NCBI GenBank assembly: GCA_034509425.1
Contig: JAVTVJ010000130.1
Coordinates: forward strand, 2,349,501-2,413,500
Direction: 5' to 3'
From: Eopsaltria australis
Lineage: Eukaryota > Chordata > Aves > Passeriformes > Petroicidae
Length of the DNA: 64,000 bases
Shown here: positions 51,301-63,900 of the stretch, piece after piece
How the letters are laid out: each line of letters opens with the position of its first letter
Numbering within the stretch: the first letter of the stretch is position 1
Notes under the pieces: generated by a model
Databases searched by the model: none
The model's input: only the letters and a program-made list of their open reading frames with translations
What the model was told of the DNA's origin: nothing
Made by a program: the position numbers and the translations under genes

Positions 51301-53692
51301 TCGTTGGGTAAAAAATGCTTTAACATGTGGAACAGTTTTACACTTAGACTTCCTTTTTTTTAAGGGGGAACTTTATCAGCTAAGTTTTTGACCAAACTAG
51401 TGTTATAGATGAAGATTTCTGCAAGCAGGAGATTAAATATTTGGTTAGTTAACATCTCAGAACAGTAAATTTTGTAATTTTGTTTGGTACTAAAGAATGA
51501 CAAGTAGAAAATTTTGGAAATAATAGGATGACTGCTAATTAAGGATATTACGTTGCTGTAAGATTTTGGTGCATTTTGCATCAAGGCTTTCTCTTGAAGT
51601 GCACTGAAGAGAACACTTCATTATGTTTTTTTCCTGAGTTTTGTTAATCTGTGTTATAATACCTCATAATTTTCTTAAAATCATTGCTGTATCACTTACC
51701 AAATGTGTCCTCTCTCATTTTGCAAGCATTTTTTCTTAGTTTTGAGTGCATTTCGGTTTGGCAGCCTTGGTATAAAGAACTTCAGGGTATAAAGAAGCTT
51801 ATTGTCTCTGCTGGCAAATGTTTGGCTCTAGGATCAGTTTGTCACTGGAGCTGTGGGAATAGCTGCTCAAGCAGTGCTTCTGTTGAGCTAGCAGGGAAAT
51901 GTAAAGATATTTGTTAGTCCTGCTAACCCAGCCTCCTTTCTCACTGCTTTTTACAGTGAGCCTGTAGGGTTTGGCACAGGATGACCCTTCTGACACAGAG
52001 TTTTAGGACATTTAGCAAAACTGTCAGAAATAATGACCATAAACTGCACATTTTTGTCTCTCCTGCCAGTGTGAAAAGGCTTCTCCTGAAGGACAACTCC
52101 CTGTCAGATGCCGGCCTGCGCAGGATGACAGCGCCCGTCCGTGTGCTGAAAAAGGGCCTGGAGAATCTGCTGGTGCTGGACTTGTCCTGTAAGTGCTCCA
52201 TGGTTTCACAACAGAAAGAACCTCTGTCCTTTCTGATAGAGAATTTATCCTCCTTAGTACTGAAGCAATACAATTAATTTGTTGGATTCCCATGAGCCAC
52301 GTGCTCAACACCAGATTTCACCAGCAACCTGCCAGGAGGCACAGGGCAGACCTGAGGTCTCAGGCATTTGCTGTTTACATAAATATTTTTAGTAGTTTGA
52401 GAATTGGCATTGTAAATATTTGTATTTTGATAATTAGAGGGGGAAAGTCAGTCTTGTTCCAGTATTAGCTTTTGAAACAAATACTTCTTTGGTATTTTGA
52501 TCATCTTTTTCCACATCATGGAACTTAATTAACTTTACTTGCAGGTAACCCAAAAATCACAGATGTGGGAATTGGATACCTTCTTTCTTTCAAGAAATTG
52601 AATTGTTTGGACATTTCTGGGACAGGTCTAAAGGTAAAAACCATCAGAAAAAGTTTACTGGGCAAATGTAATAAGTGTTCCTGCCCTCTGACTGTGATAT
52701 TTCCCTTTTTCCCAGGATGTCGATGCTGTCATTAAGCGGCTCCAAATGCAGATAGGCCTGGTTCACTCAAAAGTGCCTCTGAAAGAATTTGATCACAGTA
52801 ACTGCAAAACAGAGGGATGGGCAGAACAGGTAAGGGGGGGTTAAACCTGCTTTACTCTCTCAAGATTTGCCTTATAGAGTACAAAATCACTGAATAGGAA
52901 AGAACAAGGGATGGACTTTTTCTAATGATATTTCTGTAAACTTTACAAGACACATTTTAACTCTTCCATCTGTTTTTTCAGACAGTTCTGCAGTGGGAAC
53001 AGGCAGTTATGGAGGCCATGAAGCCCCAGGAGAACTTGAGATCCAGAGCAGCAGCTCTTCGCTTCTGTATGTAACTGCATGGACACTACAGAGTTGATTT
53101 ATTTTCTTTTCCATGGGGAATATTTCCATACTTTTTAGGGTTATAGTACAAAGAACATCTCAGGTGTGCAGTATCAGGCCCTGTGTAACTGCATTACAAT
53201 GTACTTGAATTTTTTCATTTGTTAGACTGCTGGATAATCCAAGTACAGCACATATAACAACTGAGTTTTTTCCTTAAAATTCTGAGTCCAAAATATAAAT
53301 GGTGTTTTTTCCTCTGCACATTTCCAAGTTGGCTTGGCCAAAACAATTTGTACCACAAAGTTATGCATTTTACTGCATCATTCCGTTTTTCCCAAAATCT
53401 AAACTTGATTTTTTTTTTTTTTTTTTTGCTTGTAGATGGCAAGACACAAAGAATAGAGGAAGTAGTCAAATGCACACTGGTGGAGCCAGAAACTAAAGCA
53501 TCTGTAAACCTGCAGTTTTATAAGGAAAAAGTTCAAAATTGCCACTTACCTTTGAAAAAGGAGGTTGCAGGCAGCCACGAATTAAAGAACAATAAAAAAA
53601 GAGCTTTGGCTGAACAAGAGAGAGAAAGGACTTCCAAACAGAAGCATCTGTGCCTCACTGTGGAGGACTGGGATTTGTTAAATACCTACTGA
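48332..53692 (+). CDS. LRRC42: Leucine-rich repeat-containing protein 42 (LRRC42), 7 coding exons
   Basis: LRRC42 is a conserved vertebrate LRR protein whose molecular role is not well established. Coding exons: 48332-48804, 50911-51042, 52070-52188, 52545-52633, 52716-52829, 52982-53066, 53436-53692, totalling 1269 nt or 422 residues (human 428). All junctions are GT-AG and in phase. The first coding exon starts at the acceptor 48317; ATG at 48332 begins MSYCLHSESHLD, as in the family. The frame is open further upstream to 48248, but that part is intron. Conserved blocks are SVELCMNREDD, NLRYSAKSLFSLVLGYISDN, QKFTEAYGSLVLCSLCLRNR, then LRRs ELTCLDLSCCKLGDE, LLLKDNSLSDAGLR, LLVLDLSCNPKITDVGIGYL and LNCLDISGTGLK in residues about 175-285. 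The tail is Lys-rich and ends in VEDWDLLNTY. Confidence 0.96.
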
Positions 53693-53895
53693 GTCAGAAA
53701 GAAGTGGGTCTTTTGTTTGTTGTTCTCTTGCTGATGACAGGATTTGGACATATTGAGAGGGAGTGACAAAGGAGACAAGCACTGTTAAATCTGGTTGCTG
53801 TGACATGCCTGTGGGGTAACCTGTGCTGGGGGAGGGAGAGAGACAAGAAGGTTGGTAATGCTACTGTATATTTTCAATATGTAATAATTTTTTCA

Positions 53896-53901
53896 AATAA
53901 A
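53896..53901 (+). terminator. LRRC42: LRRC42 polyadenylation signal
   Basis: AATAAA lies about 205 bases after the LRRC42 stop codon, followed by a GT-rich stretch (GTTTTTGTTG), the usual downstream element. Cleavage is expected near 53920. Confidence 0.85.
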
Positions 53902-53919
53902 GTTTTTGTTGCCATCCTT

Positions 53920-56604
53920 AACTAACTCTTCTGATGAAGGTGTTTTTCACCAAAGCAGCTGGTCCTATCCCTGCTCCTCTCCTGCCTCTCTAGGGGCAGG
54001 ACTCGAATCACTGCAGCTCATCTGAAATGAAGCTGCACTGGGCTTGTCAAGTGCCATGGGATGTTTACAGTGCTGCTAGAACAGAAACCTCAGCCTGAAA
54101 ACACTAGGCTGTGCTGATGGGACAGAGGATAAGCAGAGGCCTCTGGGGAGGGAGGCAGAAGCAGTAACACCTCACCAACAGCCATTGCAGAAGCCCAAAG
54201 TGGAACACAAGTTCCCTTTCTTTCTCATTTTAGCCCAGGAAATGAGAGCTGGAATGAGGTTACTGTAGAGATGATGCTCTGCAGTTGTAATATATTCTCC
54301 CTTACAAGCAATTTTGAGATCATTCTGTGGTTTAAAACCCATTTTCAGTGTGTCTGCAATACATTAACTGTACTTCTCCATCTGAAAACATTGAGGGGCA
54401 TTTATAATTCAACAAGCATGCAGATGAGCTGGAAAACACCTGGACACTCAGACCTGTTCTGTGTTGGTCTGATGTTGGTTCTCTGTTGGTTCTGTGTTGT
54501 GTGATGCTGCAGGTACCTGTTTATCATGGAATTCCTGCCCTGTTTCCATCAAAGCTGGCTGAGGTGCACAGTGCCCACCATTGTCCTCTTAGGCCTCATG
54601 AGGCCAAGGATTTTCTCCAGGTTTCCCCTACTAGTGCTTCTTTAGAGGATATCTTCCTTTTACTCTGTTGTTTACTGTAATTCATCACCAAGAAAAGCAG
54701 CACATCCTTGGAAACCATGAAGAGGCCAAGAAAATGAACTTCAGCTGAAAAATGCATGAAGAACAAAACCCCTTTGTCTTCTCCTTACTGCTGAATTTTC
54801 CTCAAAAAAGGAACTACACACAAACAAAATAGGCACACTTGCATTCAAATCCTACTTTCTTTTCCCAGAAACTCAAGGCTATTAATAGCTTCCCCTGACA
54901 ACTATATCAGCTCTCTGCTGAGACAAATAATGGCACAAATTGTGACTCAAAACAGTGGCTCAATGGGGGGAAGATGTGCAATCTTCCCCCTCAAGCTGCT
55001 TCTGGTCCAATTGCCAACATGGAATTTTTGGCCAGCCCTTCCACTATTTGAGATCTGCTGATCTGACCATGAAGAGATGCACATTTTTTTTATCAATTCT
55101 ATTTTTACCAATCCCATTACCTGGGCCTTGTGCTGAGCATGAGAGTTCCTGTATTTTTTTTAATTGCTGATTAATTCAATCCTTACTGCTCTGGGATAAC
55201 ATTTAACAGTCATGCACCCTGGCCAGGCCTGGAGAGGGACAGGTGAGTAAATGCAGCTTTAACATTCCTCCATGCAGAGTTTTGCCATCTCATTCCAGGT
55301 GAAGCATGAGTCACAGTACTGTAAAGCTATTTATAAAAAGATCTCTCAGATTTCCAGCTGTATCCCAGTGACAAATCAGACCCAATATTCACCATTGATC
55401 TGAGTTACAGTGACAGGCAGAGCTCCAGATCACAGGACAGAGCAGAAATGAGTGACCAGGGGTTTATTTTTAAATATCTATGACCTGGGGTGGCAATGGG
55501 AAAACACCTCATGTTTATTTTGGGCCTGGAAAAGTAAGAGTACTCACTGTAAATGTGGGGTTTTCCTCAGAGACAAGGTTTTAGACACAGATGAGCTTTT
55601 CAAAGGAGCAGAGAAAACCTCATCTCTCTTAAGTTTCAGTGTCATGTCCATTCCTATATCCTGCTTTGAAGGCTTGGCTGCCTGACCCTGCCTTGCTGGC
55701 AGAGGAACAAAACAAACAGCAAACAGATCCAGTGTCATCCCACACTGTCCTGGGAGCAGCACTTGATTTTCTGCTGCTCTCTGCTCCAAGGCTGAGACTT
55801 CTTCCTCATTTCTTTGACAACTTCAGTCAAACCTATCCCAGCTCCATGGCTGTTCTCAACCTGCTGCTGCAAAACTGCACAGCCCTGCAGGTTATTTACA
55901 TGCTGGTTCCCTGCCCTGACTGTCAGGGACAGCTACTTTGTCACAGGGACATGATTTATCCCCCAGAACCCTGACACTTCTCCAGTTTTCCATGCCATTA
56001 CACTCCCTGTGTTGTTCTTCATGGTTTGGGAAGAGAGCAGGAGGTGGCCTGAGCAGCAGCTCCCCATGGTGTCACCCCCAGCACAGCATTGCCAAGGAAA
56101 TGTCCCAGGAGCATCAACACAGAGTCCTCAAAGTCACTGCTGAAACCATCTGCAGATGTGTTTTGAACACAAATAGAAGCTTCTCCTCCTGCCACTGAAG
56201 ATCAGGACTGTGGAGATGAGTTGGACCTCACCTCACTCAGCTCTGCTGCTCGGGGCAGTTCTCAGTGTCCCTCCTGTGGCTGCCTGCAGAGGCCCCAGCA
56301 CGTCCTTAGAGGAGAAACCCCTGGCCCAGGGCTGTGCCAGCAGTGCCTGGTAAAGCATTCCAAACACAGCACAGCATCGAGTCAGTGCTGCTCATGAAGG
56401 AATTGTCACCTCCCCATGGCAGCAGAATCCTGGGAGCTGTCCCACAGCCAGTGTCCAGCCAAGGGCTGCCACACGCCCTCGGTCCCCGCTCGGTGTCACT
56501 GCAGTGTTGCGGAGGGTTTGCTTGGGCTGGAGCTTCCCAAGGCTCCAGGGTGACGTGTGGGAAGCACCCTGCTGTCCCCAGCAGGGATGGGTGGGTGCCA
56601 GGGT
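53920..56604. other. Region between the 3' ends of LRRC42 and LDLRAD1
   Basis: LRRC42 and LDLRAD1 converge here. No open frame with recognisable homology and no repeat element was seen. Minus-strand AATAAA signals at about 55466-55471 and 55514-55519 could end a long LDLRAD1 3' UTR. No closer canonical signal was found after the LDLRAD1 stop codon. Confidence 0.5.
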
Positions 56605-59600
56605 TCAGGGAGTGCAGACAAACTCGTCAGACCAGCCCAGGCAGTGCTGGACTCCATCCTGGCACAGCCTCCTGGGGATGCAGGAGCAGAACTCGAAGTG
56701 CACGGGGCTGCAGTTCCACCACTCCCGCCCACACGGGGGACAGGCAGCCACTGGGAAGGACAGAAAACAGGGAACTGAAATGGTTCTGCTGCACTGACCC
56801 CCTCCCTCCTTCCTTCCGTGGGTAAAACCCTCACATCCCCCAGCAGAAAAGCCACTGGTGACAACCCTGCGGCTGTGAGCCCACCAAGGCAGGCACTGGC
56901 TTGGTGCAACTTGTGAGAGACAACCAGAGTGTGACATTGCAATGACCTTCATGGCAGACAGGCTATCCTGGGGGGGAACAACTAACTGTAATTCTTTTTT
57001 CCCCAAAACCATGGGGGTGACTTAAGAACAAACCTGCTGCTTATTTTAGCAAGACTCAGCTGCCCCCCAGCTTGGAGATGCACCCATCTGCTGACCAGCT
57101 ACTAAAGGCCACTTTGAATGGTCACTACTGCCCACAGCTACAGATCCTGATGAAACTGCTCCACATCAGCAAGCCACAGAGGAGGAGCAATTTTTGGGAG
57201 CAAAGCACGGAGCCTTTCCCCCCTCAGCTGCCACCGGGCTTTGATGCAGAAGCCTTGGCAGCCGGTGGGACTGATCCTGCATGGTTCATGCTCACTCCCT
57301 GTCCCAGGTATTTTGTGTTTTAGTGGTGGATGGCAGCCCCCAGGCATTTCCAGCAGCATCCACGAGCACCACACCTGCACAACCTGTTGCAATCCCTCAG
57401 CAGAAAAGGCAGGAGCCAGCAGACAGACTTACAGCTCCCCATCTCGTCAGAGCAGTCCCCGCAGTCGTTCAGCCCATTACACCTCTGGTCAGCATAAACC
57501 CAGGACCTGGGGTCACTGCAGTGGAAAACCAAGTACCCTGGGAGGCTGTGGGGCAAGTCACCTGCAAGGGACACACACACAGGACATGCTTAACTCCACC
57601 AGGCACAGACACATTGGCTAAAACAGGGATGGCACACACCAAAGGCTGCTGCCAGGACACTTCCCCTGCAGGATCAAATGAACATAAATGAACTGGGAAG
57701 CTGTTCTTGGACACAGGAAGTCTGCCCCAGATTTCTGCTTTATTTAGTTTTTTCCCCAGGGTGACTGAACAATAAATTACCCATGTAGGCATAGAGCTTC
57801 ACTAATGGAGGAAAACTACATCATGGTTTAAAAAAAAACCCCTAGGAAGATCAGAGGAGCTTGGAGTCTTTGATTCCTGGCATTCCTGCTAGGTTTTGGG
57901 CAGTGCCATCTCTCAGCATCTGCCCCACAAAGGCTCCACCAGGTTTATCTGCTCATGGAGGAGGCCAGGAGCATGGAGCAGGATTAGAGGAGCCCTGGCT
58001 GCTGTCTCAGAATAGGAAGACCAGTGCAGGGGTGCTGCTCACAACAAAACCACTCACCACAGAGCTGCTCCTGCTCATCCTCTCCGTTCCTGCAGTTGCT
58101 GATTCTGTCACAGACCCAGCTGGCGGGGACACAGGTCACTCTGTCATCACACAAGAAGCCAGTCTGGTTACTGGGGGCTGTGCAGAAGCGATTCGCTGAG
58201 GGGCAAGCAAGAAAACCATTATTTTCCAGCATTTTTATGATATGAGGAATAGATCAAGGGCAGTAAAGGGGGTTTTGTAAAATTTATTTTTTGTTCTGGA
58301 AATAACCAGGGGCCAGGATTAATCTCTGGTAGGTTCATGGCAGAGTGTGAAAACCACACCAGTAGTCTGAAATAATGACAGTGCTACCCAGAGTTATCCC
58401 AGCCCTACAGAACAGGACAGCAGAGCCAGGGAATGGCTGGTGGCCACTTGGGCTGAGCAAAGCTGGCACAGCCCCCAGCACCCTGCTCATCCCTGCACAG
58501 ACACCCTGGTCTGTGCTGGAGAGCACCACTAAACAGTGATGAACACCAGGACTGTGCTCACACAGCACCATTTCTGCCTCCCTTACCCCAAAAATAACCA
58601 CTCTTGGGGTACAACCTGGTGCCCGTGGCAGGAGTGCCAGGGCCACCCCCGAGGCCAGGGCGGCCGCGAGGACGAGCAGTGCCAGGGCAGAGATGCAGAG
58701 GAGTCTCCATGTGCAGCCAGCACGGGCACCACAGGGATGGCAGCAGCCTGGGGGAGGCAAGAGAGAGAGGTGAGGGCTGGGGAGGGGGCTGGGGAAGGGG
58801 CTGGGCTGTTTCACAGGGGAGCAGTGCAGGGACACGAGGCTGATGGTTTGGGCTCTCTGCAGGCGGGGCTGGTGCAGGCTGCTGGGGTTTAGGGGTTGAT
58901 AGCTGGGTTTTAATGGTCAGACTCCGACATTAAACACCTCCTCATGAGGAATTTTGCTGCTTGCAGTGTGGAAGAACCTGTGCTGCTGTTACAGAGCTCT
59001 GGGGTTGGATGGCACAAACGCCTCATCTCCATCAGAGCTCATCCTGTGGAGGAGGAAGGGTGAAGGTCAAGCCCCTGCCCAGCCCTGTGGGACAGCAGTG
59101 ACCCTGAAACACAGGGCAGGTGGGTGTGAGGCTGGGGAAGTGCCCTCCCAGAGCCCACAGCAAAACTCCCCACGAGGTAAGAATTCATCTTAGAGCACTT
59201 CAGGCTTTCTGCCCCAACCAGGATTCACACTCCCGTGGAATGAGGCTGGATTACCAGCACAAAATGGTGAGAAGGGCCTGAAGAGCTGCCCTTTCCCTCC
59301 CTAACAACACCTCCAGGGCACAGCAACCTTCCGGGGACTCCAGCTTTCAGAAAGTCAGGGACATAAATCAAACCAACTGCAGAAGGTGAAGGCCAAACCC
59401 ACAGTCACTGCAACACAATGGCAGCACAGGCAGGAGCCATGCCAGGCACTCACCCTCACCTCAGCAGCCTGCACCTGCAGCTTGACCTCTAAACCAACAG
59501 GGTTTTCTCCTCCATTTCTTCATATTCTCAGACCAACAGCACAAAATATTAGTGTGGTCATCTCAGAAACATGTAACCAGTCACTTGAGACAATCCTGCC

Positions 59601-60765
59601 TCTATTACTGATTTTGGTACATATTAAATTAATAATCTTCAATTAGAATTTGAAAAAGCTTTCAGGAACTTAAAGAACTTTTAAGTTAGAATCTGTCTTA
59701 GCTGTGTTTGGTGTTTACTTAGTTGTTTTAGTGTTCAAACTCAAGGGAAGGCACAGCCTTTGCTCAGCAGCAAAAGAATCCTGATTCCAGCAAAAATCCC
59801 CCTCTGTCACACTCAAACAGGAGCCAAACACAGAACATTTCAGCTCAGAAGAGAAATGGTGAATTACAGCATGTCTGTGTCTGACCAGAAAGCACAACAA
59901 TTACAAACAGACTTGAGTATAAAATAATGGCAGTGATGAAAGGTTGCAACCTGATCTACAGGCTTGCTATTTGGTTCTGTTTGATCTCACCTTGTCCTTC
60001 AGAGTATGGGCAAAATTTGCTGAAGTTTGGCTATTAAGACATATGGAAAGGCCACAGCAAGCTCATTATGAGCCTTTCTGAGACAGACAAGGATCACCTA
60101 TCATACCGCTGTACATATGACTGCCAGCTCCAGGCCAACACAGAACAGCTGAAGTTTATTAATTTTATAGTCTGGATGTTTCACTACACAGAAAAGAGGG
60201 AAAATCGGTCCAAACAGACCATAAAAAGTGGTTGTATTTTAGATTACATTGATAGCTTCAATTGATTTATACTTTAATAATAGAACTCTGCATTTTATTC
60301 ATTACCTCTTTCTCCAGAGAAGGACTCTGTAGAACCAAAAGTAGCTACATCACCGTTTCTCTGGAAGGGAAGGGATAAAATGCTGTTTACAGAACCCTAC
60401 AGCCATACAAAATTTGCCTTTCTAGTTCTCACACCATCTCACCCAGGAATACATCATGTACTCCTTTATTGTTACATACAAGCAAAAATTGCCTCGGTGG
60501 AGACAATGGCCCAGCTTTGATTCCCAAAACAATCAACCACATCACCTTTTAAACCTTAATTACCCATTTGTAAAACAAACACTAAACAAGTGCAGCACTT
60601 TATATCAACACTTCTCTTTTGTATCAAGTTAAGTAGAAGCAACCCAAAATCTCAGAGAAAGCAGTGAAAAAGAGGTCAGGCAGACAGCACTGTCAAGAGC
60701 AAATGTACTTCAGCTGTATGCAGGATTTTTCTGAAGGACTGTACCTGGGGATGAGTTTTGTTCAT
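56605..60765 (-). CDS. LDLRAD1: LDLR class A domain-containing protein 1 (LDLRAD1), 6 coding exons
   Basis: LDLRAD1 is a small single-pass membrane protein with extracellular LDL-receptor class A modules; its molecular role is unknown. Coding exons in order: 60745-60765, 60306-60360, 58616-58747, 58058-58195, 57433-57561, 56605-56750, totalling 621 nt or 206 residues (human 205). The first exon is only seven codons, MNKTHPQ, followed directly by the donor GTACAG. Human LDLRAD1 also begins MNK, which supports it. Residues about 40-65 are the membrane helix (LALLVLAAALASGVALALLP), with no cleavable signal peptide, so type II topology is likely. Three Cys-rich modules follow: residues 74-115 (VCDRISNCRNGEDE), about 125-160 (RCNGLNDCGDCSDE) and 163-204 (LCQDGVQHCLGWSDE). 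Each keeps an acidic calcium-binding-type motif. All phases agree. Exons 1 and 2 are the least certain because they are short and diverged. Confidence 0.92.
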
Positions 60766-60814
60766 GCTTCCCAGAGCTCCAGGGACCGCAGGGAGTTCTC
60801 TGCACCTGAGCACG

Positions 60815-60990
60815 AGCGATGTTACCAGGATACAAACCCAACAGAGGCAGGAGAGCCAGGAGGGCAGGAGACAGGAGGAGACTGGCAGGGCAGTGCTCAG
60901 CCTCTGCTCCAGCCCCCAAATTCTCTCATTCTTCTTGTCTCAAACATGGTTTCACAACAGGCATTCGACAACTCAAAGTAAACAGAGATT
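60815..60990 (-). promoter_or_regulatory. LDLRAD1: LDLRAD1 proximal promoter with X-box-like and FOX-like motifs
   Basis: GTTACC-A-GGATAC at 60821-60833 is an inverted repeat resembling the RFX X-box: the left half fits fully and the right half fits at four of six positions. On the other strand it reads GTATCC-T-GGTAAC. It lies about 55 bases upstream of the start codon. GTAAACA at 60978-60984 fits the forkhead core. The region is not a CpG island, unlike the promoters of the neighbouring genes. RFX plus FOXJ1 control would suit a multiciliated-cell gene, but this is inference from two short motifs. Confidence 0.4.
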
Positions 60991-63900
60991 TAGGAAGTTG
61001 AGAGCCCTGCTGACAGGTTGGAAGATGAACACTCACCTCTAGCTCATGCTGACTGCATTAACTGGTGCTGGCCAGGGAAAATCCCCTTTCACAATGAAAG
61101 CTTGAGGGAAGAGAGTCTGCTCACCTTCATGGAAATCTCCTTTCTCCACTCCTCCTTCCCAAGGCAGAGCTGTCACACTGCCCTTGTGGCAGCACCAGCC
61201 CAGGCTCCTGCCAGATAATGAGATTTCAGAGAGCTGTGCAGGATACAACCATCTGGAAGAGCTTCCTTTCTTGGGCAATGAGCACAGGCCCAGGCAATCC
61301 TCCAGGGTCCTCTTTTATTTGTGTGCCTGAATTTCCAGGCCTGCAGGAGGGCTTAGCAGCTCATCCTGCAGCAAACACGAACTTAAAAATCCATTGCAGC
61401 CTTCTGAACTGGCTGCAGGTCTTGGCACAGCTCACACAGAGCAGAGTTCTACAGCTTCAAGGATGAAATTTCATGAGCAGGCAGCTTTTCCATGGGGGTA
61501 ATGGGGAGAAAAAGCACCATTATAAAGTTTTTGAGGAGCCAATTATACTGAGTTAATACACTGTTCATGACCAGGGCATCTCCAACCCTGTCCTCACACA
61601 CCAGCCAGAACCAAACAGAGTCTTGTAGAAGCTCCTGATTTGTCCAGAACAGCAGTGATGGATTCTCAAAGGAATCCATCACTACTACAGGTGGTGCTAG
61701 AAAACTCCTGTTTCAAGGAGGATTTTGGGTGGAAACATCCAATGCCAAGTAGCAAACAGTCTGCAAGTCTGGGCAGCTGCTGCAATGAGGAAAAATGTCA
61801 GACTGAGGGGATCTTAAATTCTGGATCTCTTGCTCTTTAAAAAGCAAGTTTCAGTTTCTAATCAGACTTGGTACAGGACTATTTTGAACCTTCAGGAAGC
61901 TTTTAAGTGACTGGGAGTTTGCTAAGAGCTCTGTGTAAGAGCCAGGTGAAGCAGGCCAGCTGTTCATACCCTGCAAATCAATCTACAATGAAGAGTTTAA
62001 AATGTGGAGCCAACTCACCCCTGGAGACAAATGTCTGTAAGAGATGTCCAGAGAAGGACAGCAGAGCTGGGGAAGGGTCTGGAGCACAAGTGCAATGAAA
62101 AGCAGCTGAGAGAGCTGGGGGGGGCTCAGCCTGGAGAAAAGGAGGCTCAGGGGGAACCTTCTCACTCTCTGACTCCTGAAAAGAGGCTGGAACCAGGTGG
62201 GGGTTGGGCTCTTCTCCCAATTAACAAGTGACAGGACAAAAGGAAACAGCCTCAAGTTGCACCAGAGGAGGTTTAGATTGGATAGCAGAAAAAAAAATTC
62301 TTCACTGAAGGAGTTGTCAGGCATTGGATCAGGCTGCCCAGGGCAGTGGATGTGGCACTTGGGGACATGGGTTACTGGTGGCATTGGCAGTACTGGGGGA
62401 ATGGTTGGACTCATTCCTGGAGGTCTTTTCCAAGCTAAAACATTCTGTGATTCTACAACCTGACATCTACCACTGTTTCCTGCTCCAGGATTATCAAGCT
62501 CAGCTGTAGCAAACCAGGCAGTTGGATTTTAGAGCAGTTACCCCACATCAAACACTGCTTGGAGTTCAGAAAAATGAGTTCATGACAGTGAGGTAAGAAA
62601 CATAAGCAAGATTTCCTGAAGTTTAAGAAAAAAAATTGCCAAAGATCAGAAAAGCTGAAGAGGCAACTAATATCAAGGTATGCAGTATGATAGAAGGCTG
62701 TTGTTAATTCTAGCACCTAAAACCCCACCAATTTTCCCCAGATGTACCTTGGCTATTTCTGCCAGCAGTGAACTGCACACACTACAGAGGGTCACATCAT
62801 TTGTGTCCAGATGATTCCATTCTAAATCTGATACAAGTTCAGTTGAACACATGCCTAAAGAGAATATAAAATGCTTTCCTCCTGCAATTTCAATAATTTA
62901 AGGCCCTTCATTTGAACAGTGGTTTTGAGCAGAGATCAAACCCAAATTGCAGCCTCGGAAAATGGAGATGTCAGTAAGTCAAACGTTTAACAAAAAATGA
63001 ATAGAAAATGACATTTTGCAAAGCTAAATGCCAAGACAGCTTAAAGAGTCCATTTAGATTAGAAATCTTGAGAAACAGTTCAATTACTTGCTAGTATCTG
63101 ATTTTACTGGGGGAAGATCTTTTGACAAGTTTACAAGTACAACACTCACCAAATTCCTCGGGCTCTGGCTCGCTCTGGACACAGCAGTGCCAAGTGCCAC
63201 AGGCACAGAGCTCTCTGTAACCCGAGAGCACATTGCTGAATCACTGGCTGCACTGCACAGATCACTCAGCTGAAATGTCACTGAACAGCGAACAAAAGAC
63301 AAAACACCAAATGAAAGCACAAGTTGTTTGCTTAACTCAGGCCCAGGGCTGTAAGCAATGGAGTTTTGAAGAGAAAGTTTTGTGAAATCAAGTCATCAGC
63401 CTAACAGAGGTTGTACTGTCCACGCTGGAACAGGCAAAGAGCCACGTCTGCACGGAGCTGCTCCCTCTGCAACCACGTGCAATGGTAAAGAAAAACATTT
63501 TAACAGACTTGCAAACATTTCCATGAGCCATTCAGTCAGAAAAACGGGGATTGCTGAAGTCTCTTCTGGAAATCCCAACCACCACAGTGCTAAGAAGATG
63601 GGCACTAATCCCTGAAGTGAAGCCAGCACTGGCAGAGGAATTGCTGAACAGGGCTGCACACATCCCAGCTGAGCTCTGGCAGCCCCGGCAGAGCGGGGCT
63701 GTGCTGGGCTTTGCCTGCGCCAGCAGAAACGCGGCTGAATCGCTGCTGCAGCATCCCTGACACAGGCTCTCCTGTCCCTGCCAAGGGAGCAGCGTCCCCA
63801 AACATCACCCTGTCCCTTCTCACAGCCAGGCCTCTGCAATGACACCTACACAGAGGGCAATGGCTGCTGGCACCCGAATTTCTGGGCTGTCCCACTGAGG

